Source: Carposina sasakii (taxonomy: Eukaryota; Arthropoda; Insecta; Lepidoptera; Carposinidae). Taken from it: DNA of 64,000 bases. Shown in pieces: positions 38,101 through 53,100 of the stretch. The translations under genes were made by a program, and so were the position numbers. Every line of letters begins with the position of its first letter. The stretch's first letter is position 1. The stretch is from positions 2,976,001-3,040,000 of the forward strand of contig CP053154.1 in assembly GCA_014607495.2 (NCBI GenBank), given 5' to 3'. Under the pieces are notes generated by a model that saw only the letters and a program-made list of their open reading frames with translations, searched no databases and had not been told where the DNA came from.

Positions 38101-41100
38101 TATTGTTTGCCCAATTTTTTGAAAAGTGTATTATAATTGCACGAAATACAGAAATGGTTAGCATTGATTTACCTTACGTATCGATATTGAAATCGTAATT
38201 AACTCAATGACTTAAATGAACTTTCAACAAAATACTATTATTTGTTAACACAAAACAAATTCATGTAACATCCTGAGGGATATGTCTATCCTCTCATGCG
38301 AGGATGTGCCCTGTACCTCACCAATCCTCAATTTCAATACACTCCATTGGAGACAATGAATTTCCAACGCGTTTTTTTATTTTACCAAAGAATAATCTGG
38401 CACAAAATTGGAGGAATCCTGCAAGGCGCATTAGGCGCTCAGTCTCGCGGAAACATCATATTATCGTGGAAGAACCCGACAGAATTTTGTTCTGTGGTTT
38501 CCTATCAATTCCGGATATTCCTTTGTTTGACTTTTTCCCGTTTCATTACCAATATTTGAAGCCGGCCCTGGAGTAATGAGGAGTCTCGTTTAGACCTTGT
38601 AATTTATCGGAAGAGTACTTCAATTTCATTGTATCGTTTGTATTGATCGGTGGACTATTTTTGGTTTATAAACACCAGCGACGTCAGGATTACCATAAAT
38701 TTGGATTAATTATGTCGAGAATCATTAAGTCCTTAAAATAGAACTAATTACATTATCGAAACGATCAGAATATAGCTTTTACAATGGAAACCACCGTTCT
38801 TCCTTTTTTAAGTTCGAGGAAATTATCTTATAACTCCATGTGCATTTTGCTAGACAAATCGCGGTGAAACATGCATTCTCGATATGCAAAGCAAAAATTT
38901 AAATGCGACCCACCAAGAAGACTAGGAAGACGACCTAAATCTTTGTTTGCTATATCACGTCACTGGCTATATATCATCATCATCATCATTTACAGCCCTA
39001 AGAAGTCCACTGTTGGACATAGGCCTCCCCCAACAACCTCCACTGCTATATATAGCAGCATTTATATCAAAAACCACAGATGACCAAAACGGCGAGATAT
39101 ATTAAAAACATAGATATTGAGTTTTAAAGCTCTTACTTCCAATATAGATTTCAAATTATTTTATTGAGTGCATTTAATATGTACATACATAATGACTGGG
39201 GAAGTAATAAAATATTCCGTTTGGGTAACAATAGAAAATGGAATTATTCAGCGCATATCACTGCTTCGTCTTATAGTACTAAAATAATAATTCAAAATTA
39301 TTTGTGCAATATTACAGCTCTATATCACAATATTAATAGAAACTACATACATTCATAATATACCTACCTACACACACGGCTGTGTGTGGAACTTGGTTAT
39401 TCTCTCGGGCGATATGCTAGCATCTTATTCTTTATTATACACAAAACATTACAATAAATACAGATAAGTTTTCGTTTTCGCCGGAATACTCATTTATTAA
39501 CACTCCTTTTTAAGATTTTAAATTATCGCCTTTCTCCATTATATCGCAGTGAGCGCTTTGAATATCTCTTTTCTAGAGATAGGCCTATCCGATCCAATAC
39601 GGCATCACTGCTACAAACTTCCCTTTTTAATTCTGGGGGGAATATTCTTTCTCGGTTCAGGTAGTCAAGTTCTGGAATGAATCACCCCATACGGTTAGAG
39701 ATTGTCGCACTGTTGGCACATTTAGGAAAAAGCTGAAGGATCACCTGTCCATTATTTGACTATGCTGTCATTTGTTTCTATACTTTTTTATAATTTAGTT
39801 AGTCTCGTAGATTAGTTTCATTGCACATGTTACCCTGTGTTTATTAATAATTTCTCTTTACTTGCTAGGCTTGCTGGAAGAGATCTCTTGTAGAGATAAG
39901 CTTGCCATTGTACATGCATCTTGTCTTTTATCTTGTAAGTTATATTTTTGTGTATATGCAATAAAGAATAAGATAAATTTACAAAAGAAAGAAAGTATCT
40001 AGGTACTGCAAGAGATTTCTTCCATCATACCAGAGATTATCATTGATATTTTACATCTCTTCCCGCTATACCAAGACTATAGGATCTCCCTCATTATTCT
40101 ACATTTTTGGCTACCTCGTCTAAGGAACACGACCGTTTGTAAACATATGTAATTCTATTCCACAATACTCCAAAGTACAGGGCATTGATTTCCCATCAGT
40201 ATTGCGTAGAGAGCTATACTGTATTAACGTGCTTACCTACCGTGACTCACTGCAAGCAAGAATATTACAGTAGTTACATGTTTAATGCGGTGTTTATAGA
40301 CAAGAAAAGAAAACTGCATACAATTTGAAGACGATAAGCGTACCACTGATTTGTGGGAATATTTTTGATGAGCTACTTTGTTATCGCTTGTCACACATTT
40401 GGTTATTGTAAAAAAAAGATGGGATGTGGGATGAAAAGGTGTGATCCGGAAATAAAAAGTATCCGAAAGGTATCCAAATAGTAACATAAATATAATAGGA
40501 CACAAATCTGTAATTTCCTTATTCATTTATATTTATTTGGTATTTGTACTTCTACGACACAATTAATTTAACTTAGCTCTTGGTAATGTAATATAACAAA
40601 TAGTTTCACATTTTTGATATTATAATGTAACTACCTATATCATCTACCTTAGCAAATATAAGTAACTTATTACAAATATTTTAGTTTTTTTTTTAAGTAA
40701 CAGTACAGTAAAATTATGGTAACACATATGCCAATCGTAAGTATACGAGTTACAATAGTTGTAATATTGCATATTGTAGGTACTGGTACACAGGTAACGC
40801 ACCGGTTATCAACTCTTGCGCAATTCGCTCCACTGCACACCCCTAGTCACGGGGTATGAGCACACTCATAATTTTCCCTTATCTTATGGAAAAACATGAA
40901 TTTTAATATACACACAAATAAATATTCTGGACTGGCTCTATAGAATTAAAGCCCATTTTAAGGGGCAATTTCAAATTTATTGCCTGTGCTGAGCTTTAAT
41001 ACATCACCTGCGTCTCTTTCCGAGCGTGTCGTAAAAGTCGGACTAAGGAACTCAGGAGCGTTCTCTCAGGCAATGAGCTAGCAACCTGTAACTGATCTAT

Positions 41101-44100
41101 GCTAAAAGTTACTGCTAGTGAATATAATAAAAAAGATCAGAAGGTATTTAAATCATTTGCCCTTAAACTTTAGTTTATTGATTATGTAGGTATCGTCGTC
41201 GTATTGATGCATTTTCTCTCAACAAAAGGTTAACGGATCGATTACTTTAAAAAACGTCCACCTTCTTCCAATTAATTCATTCTTTGTCTATCAGAGCGAA
41301 ACCTTTTAAAGAACGAGATGAAACATCTTATACAAAAACAACAGAGCGAGACAAAGCATGTTAAGAATTAGCATGTGTGTCGGGAGCACCAAGTGGAACG
41401 AGCGCGTGCGCAACCTCGCGTCACACTTTATTCCTTAGATGTTATAAAATTCAAGGTTCATTTTTATTTCCTAGGCAATAAGGTTCATGTAATAAGTTAA
41501 CATGTGACTTATAAAGTTAAGTTAAATTAAAACTTAAATACGCTGAACCATCTGCACTTGCCGGTGCGCCATATTGTTCTCCTTCATGTAGTGGAACGCA
41601 GATAACATGTATTGCGTTTTTAGGGTACCGCATAGAAATTTATCGCCTAAAAATTTGCTAAGGCCGCATATGCACCGACAAGAGAGCTTGCTAGAGCTTA
41701 GCATGTACTTAGTTTAGTAAAACAGTACGCTCTAGCTTGATTCTAGCATAGAGGAATAAGATATAGACATAGAGTGCTAATGTCATACTAACAGTTTCGA
41801 TGCACCATTAGACTTTTCGGTGTCTCACAATTTCAGTCCTTGACACTTAGATTGCATTACTACACGTTACAATACATAAGTAATGTAGTACATTACACTT
41901 ATAGAATCTAAGTGTCAAGGACTGGAATTATGAGGCACCGAAAAGTCTAATGGTGCATCGAAACAGTTAGTATGACATTAGCACTCTATGACATCTTATT
42001 CCTCTATGGTTCTGGCTAGAATATTCGCGCGATATTGTAGCTGCTTGCTTTGTGCCTATACTCATAGCTGATATTATTTTTCTACACTTCTTACTAAAAG
42101 CAATGGGTTCCCAGGATAACCGTACCGTCATTTAGCGGCCGTAATACAGTTGTGGATGACGTCACTAGATCTTTTTTAGGTAAACAACGCTGAAAATTAC
42201 CGCCTCCTAGGAAACTGCGCCAATTTGATCAGATAGACAACGTCTAGTGACGTCATTTCATCGCTGCATTACGGCGGCTGTATGATGGCAACGCCAACTA
42301 GAAATCAAGAAACCAAAACTGGAAATCAAGTATGATAACCCGGTGTCGCGGTTGATCTTTATCGGTTTAAATCTCACCGTATTGTTTACCTCAGTTGCTT
42401 CTACTTAAAATCATATTAAAATAAATAATGTTTGTAAATAGCAATATAATGAAACACAAATATCTTTCGGAAAAACTTGGCTGCATTTCATTAGGTTAAG
42501 GGGATTAAGGTTAATAATGTAATGTATCTTCGGCGCGCAATAAATAATGAATAACATTAAATACAAAACATCAATGTACTTAAGCCGGTAGTAAAACTCA
42601 ATCGGTTTAAATGCTTGAAATGCATTAAGGTTTTTTATTTTCATTAAGAACTCGTTTACTGGTTTAAGCACGCGACAAACCAGCCTTTACACACAACGAC
42701 ACGATTTTGAGCTGTACAAGAAATGCCACATGTTGCCTCATTTAATTTTTTGTTCAAATAATTAACAATCATTAGATTATAGAAATTAGTAAATTAGTAA
42801 ACCACTAATTATTATGAACCTCTAAAACCCAACACCTTTATATTATATATTTATATTTATGGTGTTGGGTTTTAGAGGTTCATAATAATTAGTGGTTTAC
42901 TAATTTACTAATTTCTATAATCCTGAGGATGCCACGGTTGTTGGCGAAACATATGTAGATTATTTATCTAGTTTTTGATTTCGGAATAGTGCAATGTATC
43001 GTCTTGCATGCTGGGTGCTCGGATCTGGTTTCTCATGGCGATTGTAGTTAGTGCAAGTGCCTGTTGTCGCAATTATGAGTTATCAGATCCGAGGGTCAGT
43101 GGAGGGTGTAGGGCCCGGTGGTGGGCGCACCCATAGTGAATGTTTGAACTTCCGAATTGTAACGCCTAATACAATTTCATTTATAATCATTAGACATGTT
43201 AAATGATGTTTACTAATATAAACGAAATGCATGATTCATTTTTTTATTAAGTATATCCAGCTAGGTTTTTTTGTGAGAATACAGTATCTATGTATGTATG
43301 TATCGTTATTGGAATATAAAGCTTTATTTGACCGTCTTATCATCATTGACATTGTGTTTTTTTAACATTGTTAGCATTGTAATGACAAAAATTTGATGAT
43401 AGATCTGGGATTACTTATCTTCATACCAAGAGAGAAAAAGTCCTTGCATATAAATGTCTTAAGGCGTGTGTGTACACGGTCTGATGCCCCGAAGACATAA
43501 GCACAAAGGTGGTAGATATGCTTTGTTTTTTGTTACACAGGAAGCCCGCTCTCGTGAGCACGCGCCATTTTTTACCGATAACGTGTCTACTAATTTCTAC
43601 AAATGGCGGCAAAGTTGTGGCGACTGGATTGTCCACGTGTTTTGGTCTTTTTAGAACAAATTAAGCGTCTAAAAATGAATAAATCTATAAGAAACAAGGA
43701 AAAAGTAGCAGAGTTTCAATTAAAATTGCAAATAAAAATATCGTCCAGGAATCCACCAAACCATCAATATGTAAATATATTAATACGAAACTTTGATTTA
43801 AAATTCTGTAATATTAGTATGCATACCAAATTTAGGGCCTTTCTCTCAGAACTTCAAAGTGTCCAGCGGAGTGGAGCGAGTGACTTGCTTATCCTTAATG
43901 GAGAGGCAAGTCAGCACTCTCCAATGTCACTTCGGCGCTGAATTTTTAAAATGGCCCGGGCGAACGAGTTAAAAGTTTAACATTACTGTCACCATGAATT
44001 ACTTGAGCTGACTGGAAGGAGAAAGGAAACCGTCCCGGTGTGCAGTGTTTAAAAATTCATAAGCGAACTTTAAACAGGTGCTGCTTGATGTCAGGTAAGA

Positions 44101-47100
44101 AAGTGACTATTCCGGACCAAGTGTCCAGTAGAGCATAGCCACTGTACTAGCGTCATTTAATGATAGTTACGTTTAATTATTATCAGTAGTATGTATATAG
44201 GGTTAACCGTACCAACCTGTATTATTCGAACCATAATTTTTACAAGCAGGTATACAGTGGTATACACCTCCGCATACTTTATTCTTGATTGTACACGGAC
44301 ATTTTATATAGAAAAACATTTTACATTGACAATGTACAAACGCGTGCTTATCCCTCCCTATAAGAGATTTCTTCCAGCAAACCATATTCTTATTAATAAA
44401 ACCATCAGATCAGTTCGAGCATGCCACGAATTCAAATTCAGACTTTGCATACAAATAAATTTAATGCCATTTTACACCACACAGCAAATTTATTTCGTCT
44501 TTAGTCCAAGTCTGCTTATATTTAGGTACAAGTATAGCTGCTAACTTACTGCAAAATATATTATGAATATTTATTTAGTATTTATTAAAATTATACATTC
44601 AACAAAGTTTAAAAGTGCATTATGCATTCAGTCCATGTTTAAAAGTCTTTCAGGCATTCGACTTCACAATCGTGACTGTAAATAAATTATAATATTTTTA
44701 CTGCACGGCTTTCAACGGGGATTTTATAATAAACATGATGTTTTTTAGTACGTCCTTAGATAGGAAATGTCATTCAAAAGTTAGTAGATAAGTAGAGTAA
44801 CAGAACTCATTTATGAGACCTAACAGATTCTTAAAGTCAAGTATCTTCTGTCTTGTAAGTAAGCATGTGCTGATGCAGTGCTTCACTGGAATATATCAGT
44901 TGCATCTCCTTCTGTGCATGTCAAGAGACGACTAAGGAACTAGGGCATTCTCTCTGGCGGAAAGCTAGCAACCTGTCACTGAACATATTAACGTTCGCCG
45001 CTATGCTCTACGTGGCTCCACAGCCGCCTGAGGAGATCTCACAATCTCCTTTATAATTCTGCAATTGTCACTACCCCATTTTGGGAACACATAACATTAA
45101 AAATCCATCGTGGGATGATAGTAATATAAAAATTGATAACCTTCAAGTTTAGAATGAGTTTTTTAGTATTCCATTGGACAACTTTTGAGAGAATCAGAAG
45201 CGTGTCAAGGTAGTACGAAAACCAATTAATTAATTAGTTCTGAAATGTTTCTTTGTTTTTCTTTCTAATAATTGTCTATATGAGCATAGACATGAAAGTT
45301 ATCCAAAAACATAAAAACTCATTCCATATCTAAACTAGAAGAGTCCGAAATCATACGTGACTAGCGGCCGCCCACGACTTCGTCCGTATAAATTTTTATT
45401 TTCCGTTACCGTGGGAGTTCTGGAAAATCCTCTAGTGCTCCCTACACTCGTTAAGAAACTTACAAGCCAATCTTCATTTTCTACCACGAGGTAGTATCGG
45501 CTGTATCTATATCGTCTGTTAGTCACTCACTCAATAAATGAAGTTTTATTTATTTGTGCATCAACTTATATTAAATATAAAGTCGAAAGCTCCAAGTTAA
45601 TTCCGTGTCCATCAATTCAATCCAACATCCATTGAATAAATTGTATCACCGGAATGGTGACGCATCGTGCCCGAAACTAACACCTACGACTATTCTACTG
45701 TATCAAAGAGCATAGTAAAACAAAGTGCACTGCATATTCTACATTTAAAAAATGTCCAACATTCACCAAAATATCTGGCCATCCTTTTTGATAGACTAAC
45801 CGCAAATGGAAGTGTGCGGCAAACTTCACGAAACTTATCCCCCTTGATTTGCATAACACGTGACGTGACACTGCCTTTTGAGCAATCTCGTTGGCCTAAG
45901 TTTTCTTTTTTTAGCGAGTCCCATTCGAAAACGCGATGTGAGAACCTTATGAATAACCGATGAGTGTGAAGCGAGTGTCTTTAGACTTTTAAGCTACTTT
46001 GCGTATATTTTTGTTTTAAAACAGGAAGGCCTTTAATGCATTGAAGTTATTGAAAAGTTCGATAGCGTATACGATTATAGCGGTTCGCTAAAATAGAATA
46101 GCAGAATTGAAGCTTCAGAATGAAAGTTGACTCACACACAGATAAACTATTTTGATTAACCACATTTAAAAATAAATATTTGTACCAAAAGAGTGTAAAG
46201 GCACAAACTATTGCAATTGAGACTTCAATACTACCCTACTTAAACAAAATACTGATAACATCGAATGGAATAGGTACTTACAGCACGTTTTAGTTATAAA
46301 GTCCTCTAACATAAGCGCTAGTGCTATAGTAATTTTGGCGCTACTACTTTTATTTTGCTAGTTGTATTCCAATCCGCGGGACTTCGTAAGCAGAGCAGAC
46401 ATTAGAGAGTGGGGAAGGGGACTTTTAAAAGTTAATTCAACGAGCTCTTCGACCTCAAAGTTGTGAAGATTAGTTTGTCTCAGGTTAGCTGACGAAACAA
46501 AGTTGTCTCTAAGTTCGGATAAACCTTTTAGTACATTCTCACTTGGGGTAGCTACAGCGTGACCTTTACTTATTGACTGCTGGATTGGTGGACTTGGTCG
46601 TGTCTCTTGGTGGCAAAGGTCCTGGGGTCGAACCATGGTTGGTCATGTTAATAAGCAAGTTTTAAGAGATTTTGTAATTGTCTTTATCTATTATGTTAAA
46701 ACAAAGTTGGGTTTATAACGGCTGAATTGATTTTATGAAATATGTGAAGAGGTAGTTGATACTCGGGGTTGTAATCTACGGATTAGTTTCTACCCGACTA
46801 CTATTTGAGGAGGTTTGGTAATGATTTTAGTAAATGGATGGCAAAAACGGGATATCCCTCAGAGCACGCCACAAGTGGCGTGCCGCAATAGTCTATTTAG
46901 TGGTAATCTAATTTTACTTAAGGCACAAGTGCTCTGAAGCGTGACTTCTGCTATGCGATATCCTTGCTGTGTAAGGAAGGGCTCTGTTCTTTGTTTTTGC
47001 ATTGTTTTCAAGAACAAGGCGTTAAATAACGACGTAGTATATTATACTGAGATAATGGCCTTGGTGAAAAACGTGTAGAGGAATTAAACAAAGAAAAATA

Positions 47101-50100
47101 TACCTATTATATTTCTAAGCCTGTTTTTGGTTACACTAGTAATGAAATTATAGTAATGCTTCTCTTTCGGGCATACTGTATAAGTCAGTAGAGGGACAAG
47201 AGGGTCTTGGTGTTTTGTAGGCGATGGGCTGACCACCTGTCACTACTAACCGAACTTGTACATCTCAACTATACCCTCAAAATTGGTCAGAAGTGGCACC
47301 ATGTGGTTCTATCGGCCCTTGGTGCTCTGCCTACACCGTAAGGGATAAAGGCGTGATTATATGTATGTATGTATGTAGTAATGATATTACGTATGTAATT
47401 AAGGTGAATTTTAATAATTATAACAATACTAGCGGACGCCCGCGACTCCGTCCGCGTGGACTGCAGAAGACAGAAGAATTCAGAAGGCGCCATCTGTTGC
47501 AGACTTATGGAACGTACGATTAATAACAACAACCAACGTTGATGATCAGTTTTTTATTAATTATTAGTTATTAAGACCATTAATTTAAATAATAACTATC
47601 CTATCATCTAAGTTGGACCAAATTACATATATATGCCAATTTTCATGAATATCAGTTGACTCGTTTTTGAGTTTATTCGGAACATACACAGTGACACGGA
47701 TTTTTTATATATTAAGAAGATAAGCCTTTATTTCCCAAACAACATGCTTAACTTAAATAACAAATGCAAGAAATACAAAAGAGTTTCAGCTATCTAGATT
47801 ACTTATAGTAAATTTAAATGCTTAAGTATCATTTGTGTGCCGCTCTTGACTCCTAGATTTGTCACTAATAGTCCGCACGTCACTGCACTGCTACAACACG
47901 GAAAATATATCGATACAAAATCCTCATTCGAAATATTCAAATGCCAAAAGCTGAACAAAAAACTATCATACATATCAAAAACCGTTGGAACAACACCATC
48001 CTAGCGTTTTAAAGTTATCATTATAATACCGCATTTTCATTGATGTGTGACGAGAGAGAACATCTGCTGCAAAGGGCTAGCAGAACTTGTAAAAAACTGG
48101 CCAAGTATCGGTGCATACGCATACGTAGGGATCCGTATAGCCTCTTGCAGTAATCAATAAATGTCTAGGCATTACGTACCAACAGTTTTTTTTTTTCAAA
48201 CTATTAAGTAAGAAAGTATCTATATTCGGCCGATTGGTGTGTGTGGGTGTGTGATAGTGACCTTGCCTGCGATGCTATAGGTCCTCGGTTTGAATCCTGG
48301 TAGGTGCAAACATTAATAATAATATGATGAATATCGATGTTTTTCCCGACAATGATAATCTATGTTAATCTACACCGAGACCTTAGAGATCTTAGTGTGG
48401 GACTAGGTTAATGTGTTGTAAATTGTGTGAGTGAATATTTATTTCTTTTTTCTTATCCTGCTTGCACAAATACTAGTTTTCATTATATTCTATAAATATG
48501 ATACTGACCAAATTATTTACCAAAAGATAAGTAAAGAAATTGCTACCCCTACCTTATCGTGTACCCTAGTAAGCCATATCCACATCCTTCCTTATTGATT
48601 TCAACGGAAATAAAAGGGATGGAGATAGGGTGCAGCACGCGGTGAATGAACTGAGGATGTTCATTTGTTTTTTACCGCAGCCTCGCATTCCTAAGGGAAT
48701 CCCCATAGGCGCTTGTTTTTATTTTTATTCACCATGAGCTACATTGAGGTAGTAATTAAAACGTCAGGTAAAATAAACGCTAACTTCCTTTGTTCTATTT
48801 AATTTTAAATGTCCCTGTAGAATCCCGTATAAAAATGATATATATAGTTTTCTAGCAATTATTTAAATACTTCTATTTTGTTAGATGTAGTAAAATCCAG
48901 GTTCTATTTTTATTTCCCACTTCCTAGTGTTTAATTTAATATGCATAGGATAATTTATATTCCTACTAGTGGACGCCAGCGACTCCGTCCGCGTGGACTT
49001 GGTGCACTGAATATTTTCCCAACATAAAAAGTATCTTCTGTCCGTCTCCCGGTTCTAAGTAACCTTCGCACCAATTTTCAGCCGAATTGGTACAGCCGTT
49101 CTCGAGCTATAAATAGTGTAACTAACACGACTTTTATTTATATGTGAAGTGGATAGTGCATAAAGCAATTTTTTTCATACAATATGCACTATAAATAATC
49201 TATTACACAGACATGCACACCGTATACCTACATACACACCGTTCATAAAATGGGGTAGTCAAAATTGCAGGATCTCGAAAGATATCCTTACAGTCACATT
49301 TAGCATGGCGGGGCCAGATATTTATTATCAGTGAAAAGTTACCAGCTTATCGCCAGAATGCCCGACATCCTTAGTCGATTCTTACGACATGCATGAGATG
49401 AGATGCAGCTGATATATTCTAGTGAAGGCCTGCAACAGCACAGGACTAGAAACAATTACATTTAATTACATGACCGAATTTTTCGAAACGAACACTATAA
49501 TAAATGGGATATTAAGACGCGTGGTGCCGACAGAGTAGAATAGAATAGAATAGAATAGATTTTTATTTGAAAATTACACATACACGGATAGAAGTAACAT
49601 AGAAAAGGACAATAGAAATAGGGTAGAAATACAGATCAAATGAAGTAAGTAGACAGGTAGAAGTAACATGAAATGAAGAACAGTAAGTAGAACTGTGTGC
49701 CCTATTTGGAACCCGTCAGTCCCGTGTACGTGCAACCGCCAAACGGGTCCCTTTTCAGCTGGATGCTGCTAAGACAAGATAGGCGTGCCTACCTTGCAAG
49801 CAGCGCTGGTTTTCAAAAGGGACCAATTAGGAGCTGACGTTATAGGAGACGACGTTAGAGTAGAGATTGTACCATCCCATGCCTGCCCGTGGGTATCGTA
49901 CGAGGCGATTAAGGATTTCCGGGAGGTGGGCAGCAGCGCCTCCCGTGCTACAACATAGTCCGAAAATCACACTGCGGTCACCAACCCACCTGCCCAGCGT
50001 GGTGACTATGGGCAAAACCCCCCTGTGGCAGTAGCCTTGTGGCGTGTTCTGGGGAAGGCCTACGTCCAGCAGTGGACTGCGATAGGCTGAAGACGATTTG

Positions 50101-53100
50101 CTTTTGATTTTCAATAAAATTTATTTGGGATAAAATTCTATTTCTATTTAAAGGTACCATTCCTAATATCAGTAAAATATTTGCGAGAAGTAAGTTATAT
50201 AGCAAGGCTATATTTATAAAGAAAATATGTACCCAGTGATTTATCATTTATGGTAGAACAGCCTACGCGAACGGAGCCTTGGTTTTCAGGTATTCGGAAT
50301 GTAAATCCAATTATTTGCTTCCACGAAAGCCATTATTATGAAAATAGTTAAAGTGCTTTTGTATTATGTGGAAATTTTGTGTATTGTTATGTTTTTATAA
50401 TAATTATCTTCTAGCTTGGACTTAGGTGAGATTTAGTGCTGGTGTTGCAATATTTTTTATATTTTGAATAAAAAAACTATAATAGCTTGTCACTGATCTT
50501 TAACATCTGATCCCGCTATGTTAAAACGTGACGGAAAGATCTCCTCCACAATACTGCAGTTCTGGCTACCCCATTTTTGAAAGCCCAGCCGCGCGTCACT
50601 GTATGTATGCAAAAGATATGATAAGTATATATTCTTTAAAAATAATTATAAATGACAATAAACTACATACTAAAATCTATTTATTTATTTATTTTTTAAT
50701 GTTTCTTTTTTTTATATATAAATGCTATGCACTTCCAACACCATTAGCTTTTGTGTTCAATACGTAGAAATTTGTCAGTAATAATTCACTATGGAACCAA
50801 GCCAGATGCTATCTATGAAGACCCAATTTAACTGTCACTAGTATTGTGATAAGTGAACGTTTCGAAATAATAGCGACTAGTCGGCAAAGTAATGTTATCA
50901 TACTCTGGCTACTGTTTTGTTATGAATAAAAAGTTTTGGTACATACGGTAGATAACTATTAACTACTAAAATATATCTCAAAATTTCTTACTTAGCGATA
51001 CCCGAGGAGGATTAGCGTGAGGTAGGCAGCCGGCCGTAAAACAAAATGAGTTTGCGATAAAAATGATTTTGTGCTGAATGAGATTAGGACAGGACGATTG
51101 TTTGCATAATTCGGTTCTTTGACCAATTTATCTACAGATCACCCAAATATCAGGGCCAATTCACGTGAAATTCTCCATATGCATACATATATCCTAGGGA
51201 GTTTAATCCAGTGGCGCCGTCGCTGCGGTGTCATATGAAAGTGCCCTTAGGTCAATCCAAGAGGTTAAACTAAACGACATAGTCAATGCGAAGAACGGCT
51301 TCTATACAGGGTGTAAGTGATAACCAGACAGATACATAAATATTCTATTTAACCACCAAGTTATACCAATTAAAGACAGCCTGCTTATGTGCATAATAGC
51401 AACTATAAAGACTCTTGTAGACTTCGACTAGGACACGACCTATCATCATGACCTGCTAGTCATATAACGCTCCCTTTATCCATAATTATCTGTGAATATC
51501 CAATGCTAATAGCCAGTAATTGTATATGAAGCTATAATTTCAAATTCACCGCAAAGGTGCTCGTTAAAATGGCGTAAGCGTATTTCATTAAGTTAATATC
51601 GGTGATCGACAAAGGTAAAATTGATTTCTCTTGCCATTGTTTAATAAAATTTTCCAATTAATATATATTTTAATTGAATTTGATTCGCACGCGTTAGCCG
51701 TAAGAAGAGGTAGGCGACGTAATACTGCAAATAAAGAACCTTATTGGTGACTATACAGGGTGTGTGTGACAGCCAGGCAAATACTGAAATACTGAACAAG
51801 TACCATTGTTTTGAGTTATACGACAGTGTTTTTACTCGCAAAAATGCATTTTTAATTTGATTATCCGCAATGTTTGCTTTCGGGCTCAATTGCATCGGGC
51901 AATCCTGTGACATGTGAAATGGGCTTATTGGTTATTGTGTGATACATTGCTGTTTTTTAGATCACTTGAGACTATCCGTTGGAATTGATCAGTTAATTGG
52001 ACGTTTTTGGGTCCAACTTTTTTTAAAATTCCTTAAGTAAATTTTTTGTTTTTAAGTCATTATCTAAAGCCTACTTAAATGAACTACACTATTTTTTTCC
52101 TGAAAATTTTCAGTGGTTTTCGCCTCAGAATCATGGTCTGAAGTCGCCATATCAATATTTGCCTGGCTGTCACTTCCACCCTGTATGCCTATATTTGAAT
52201 TGATAGGGTTTGATATCATAGGACCATGCTGTCCGGGAGCACTCGCCTACTAATGTAGAAATATAGATACGATAACTATTAGTACATAGAGTACACATAA
52301 GCTATAGAGTGCAAGTATCTCTACGTTCTATAGTATCCAGCGTAAGCAAAATTTTCTTGTTTTTCTACTGATTGACACGGCCAGTACTTGTACATCTCAA
52401 CTGTACCCTAAAAAAATTGGTCATAGGTAGCACCATGTGGTTCTATCAGCCCTTGGTGCTCTGCCTAAAGGTAAAGGTGTGATTATATGTATACATACAG
52501 GGTGTTTTTTTGTGGCCACCTTTAACGAAGGGTACGTATTCTATACATGAAATAAAGTAAGTTTATGCCAAAAAAAATGCTGGGAATTTTTTTTAATTTT
52601 TTTTTTTAATTCCTTGATCGTGTGAAATTTATAGTGTCTAGTGTTTATGTTAGTTTTTTTATAGACAGATATTAATTATTGTTCGTGAAAAAATCCTGCT
52701 ACGCGCGTCTATGTGCATTTATGCAGAAAAACGCAGTCTATTTACTCAACTTTGGACCCTAATATTTTGGAAACCAGACACTTCCCAGGTATGCTTCCAT
52801 GGAAAAAAATGATCGTGATGATGAGGAGATTCCGTAGTTTTCGGGAACGTTGACGACCAAAAATCATCCTGTATATGTATGTATGACACGGCCAGCACAC
52901 TCTATTAGTAAGTGTAGGTAGAGTTATTACAATGTCCACGGTACAATACTGTATGTTAATGCACTCATACCTATAACGTGTGTTTACGGAAAAATATCTA
53001 GCTTGTTATGTTCCGACCCATTAAGGAGACCGCTGACACCGCGCATTACTCCAACACATTACATTTCCCTAGAATTGGGTAAACTGCTGATGCCAGCTAC

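Noticed and set aside
38296..38576. Two overlapping ORFs of about 90 codons in different frames
   Set aside because: Neither has a motif, and overlap in the same strand means at least one is chance; kept only as a note.
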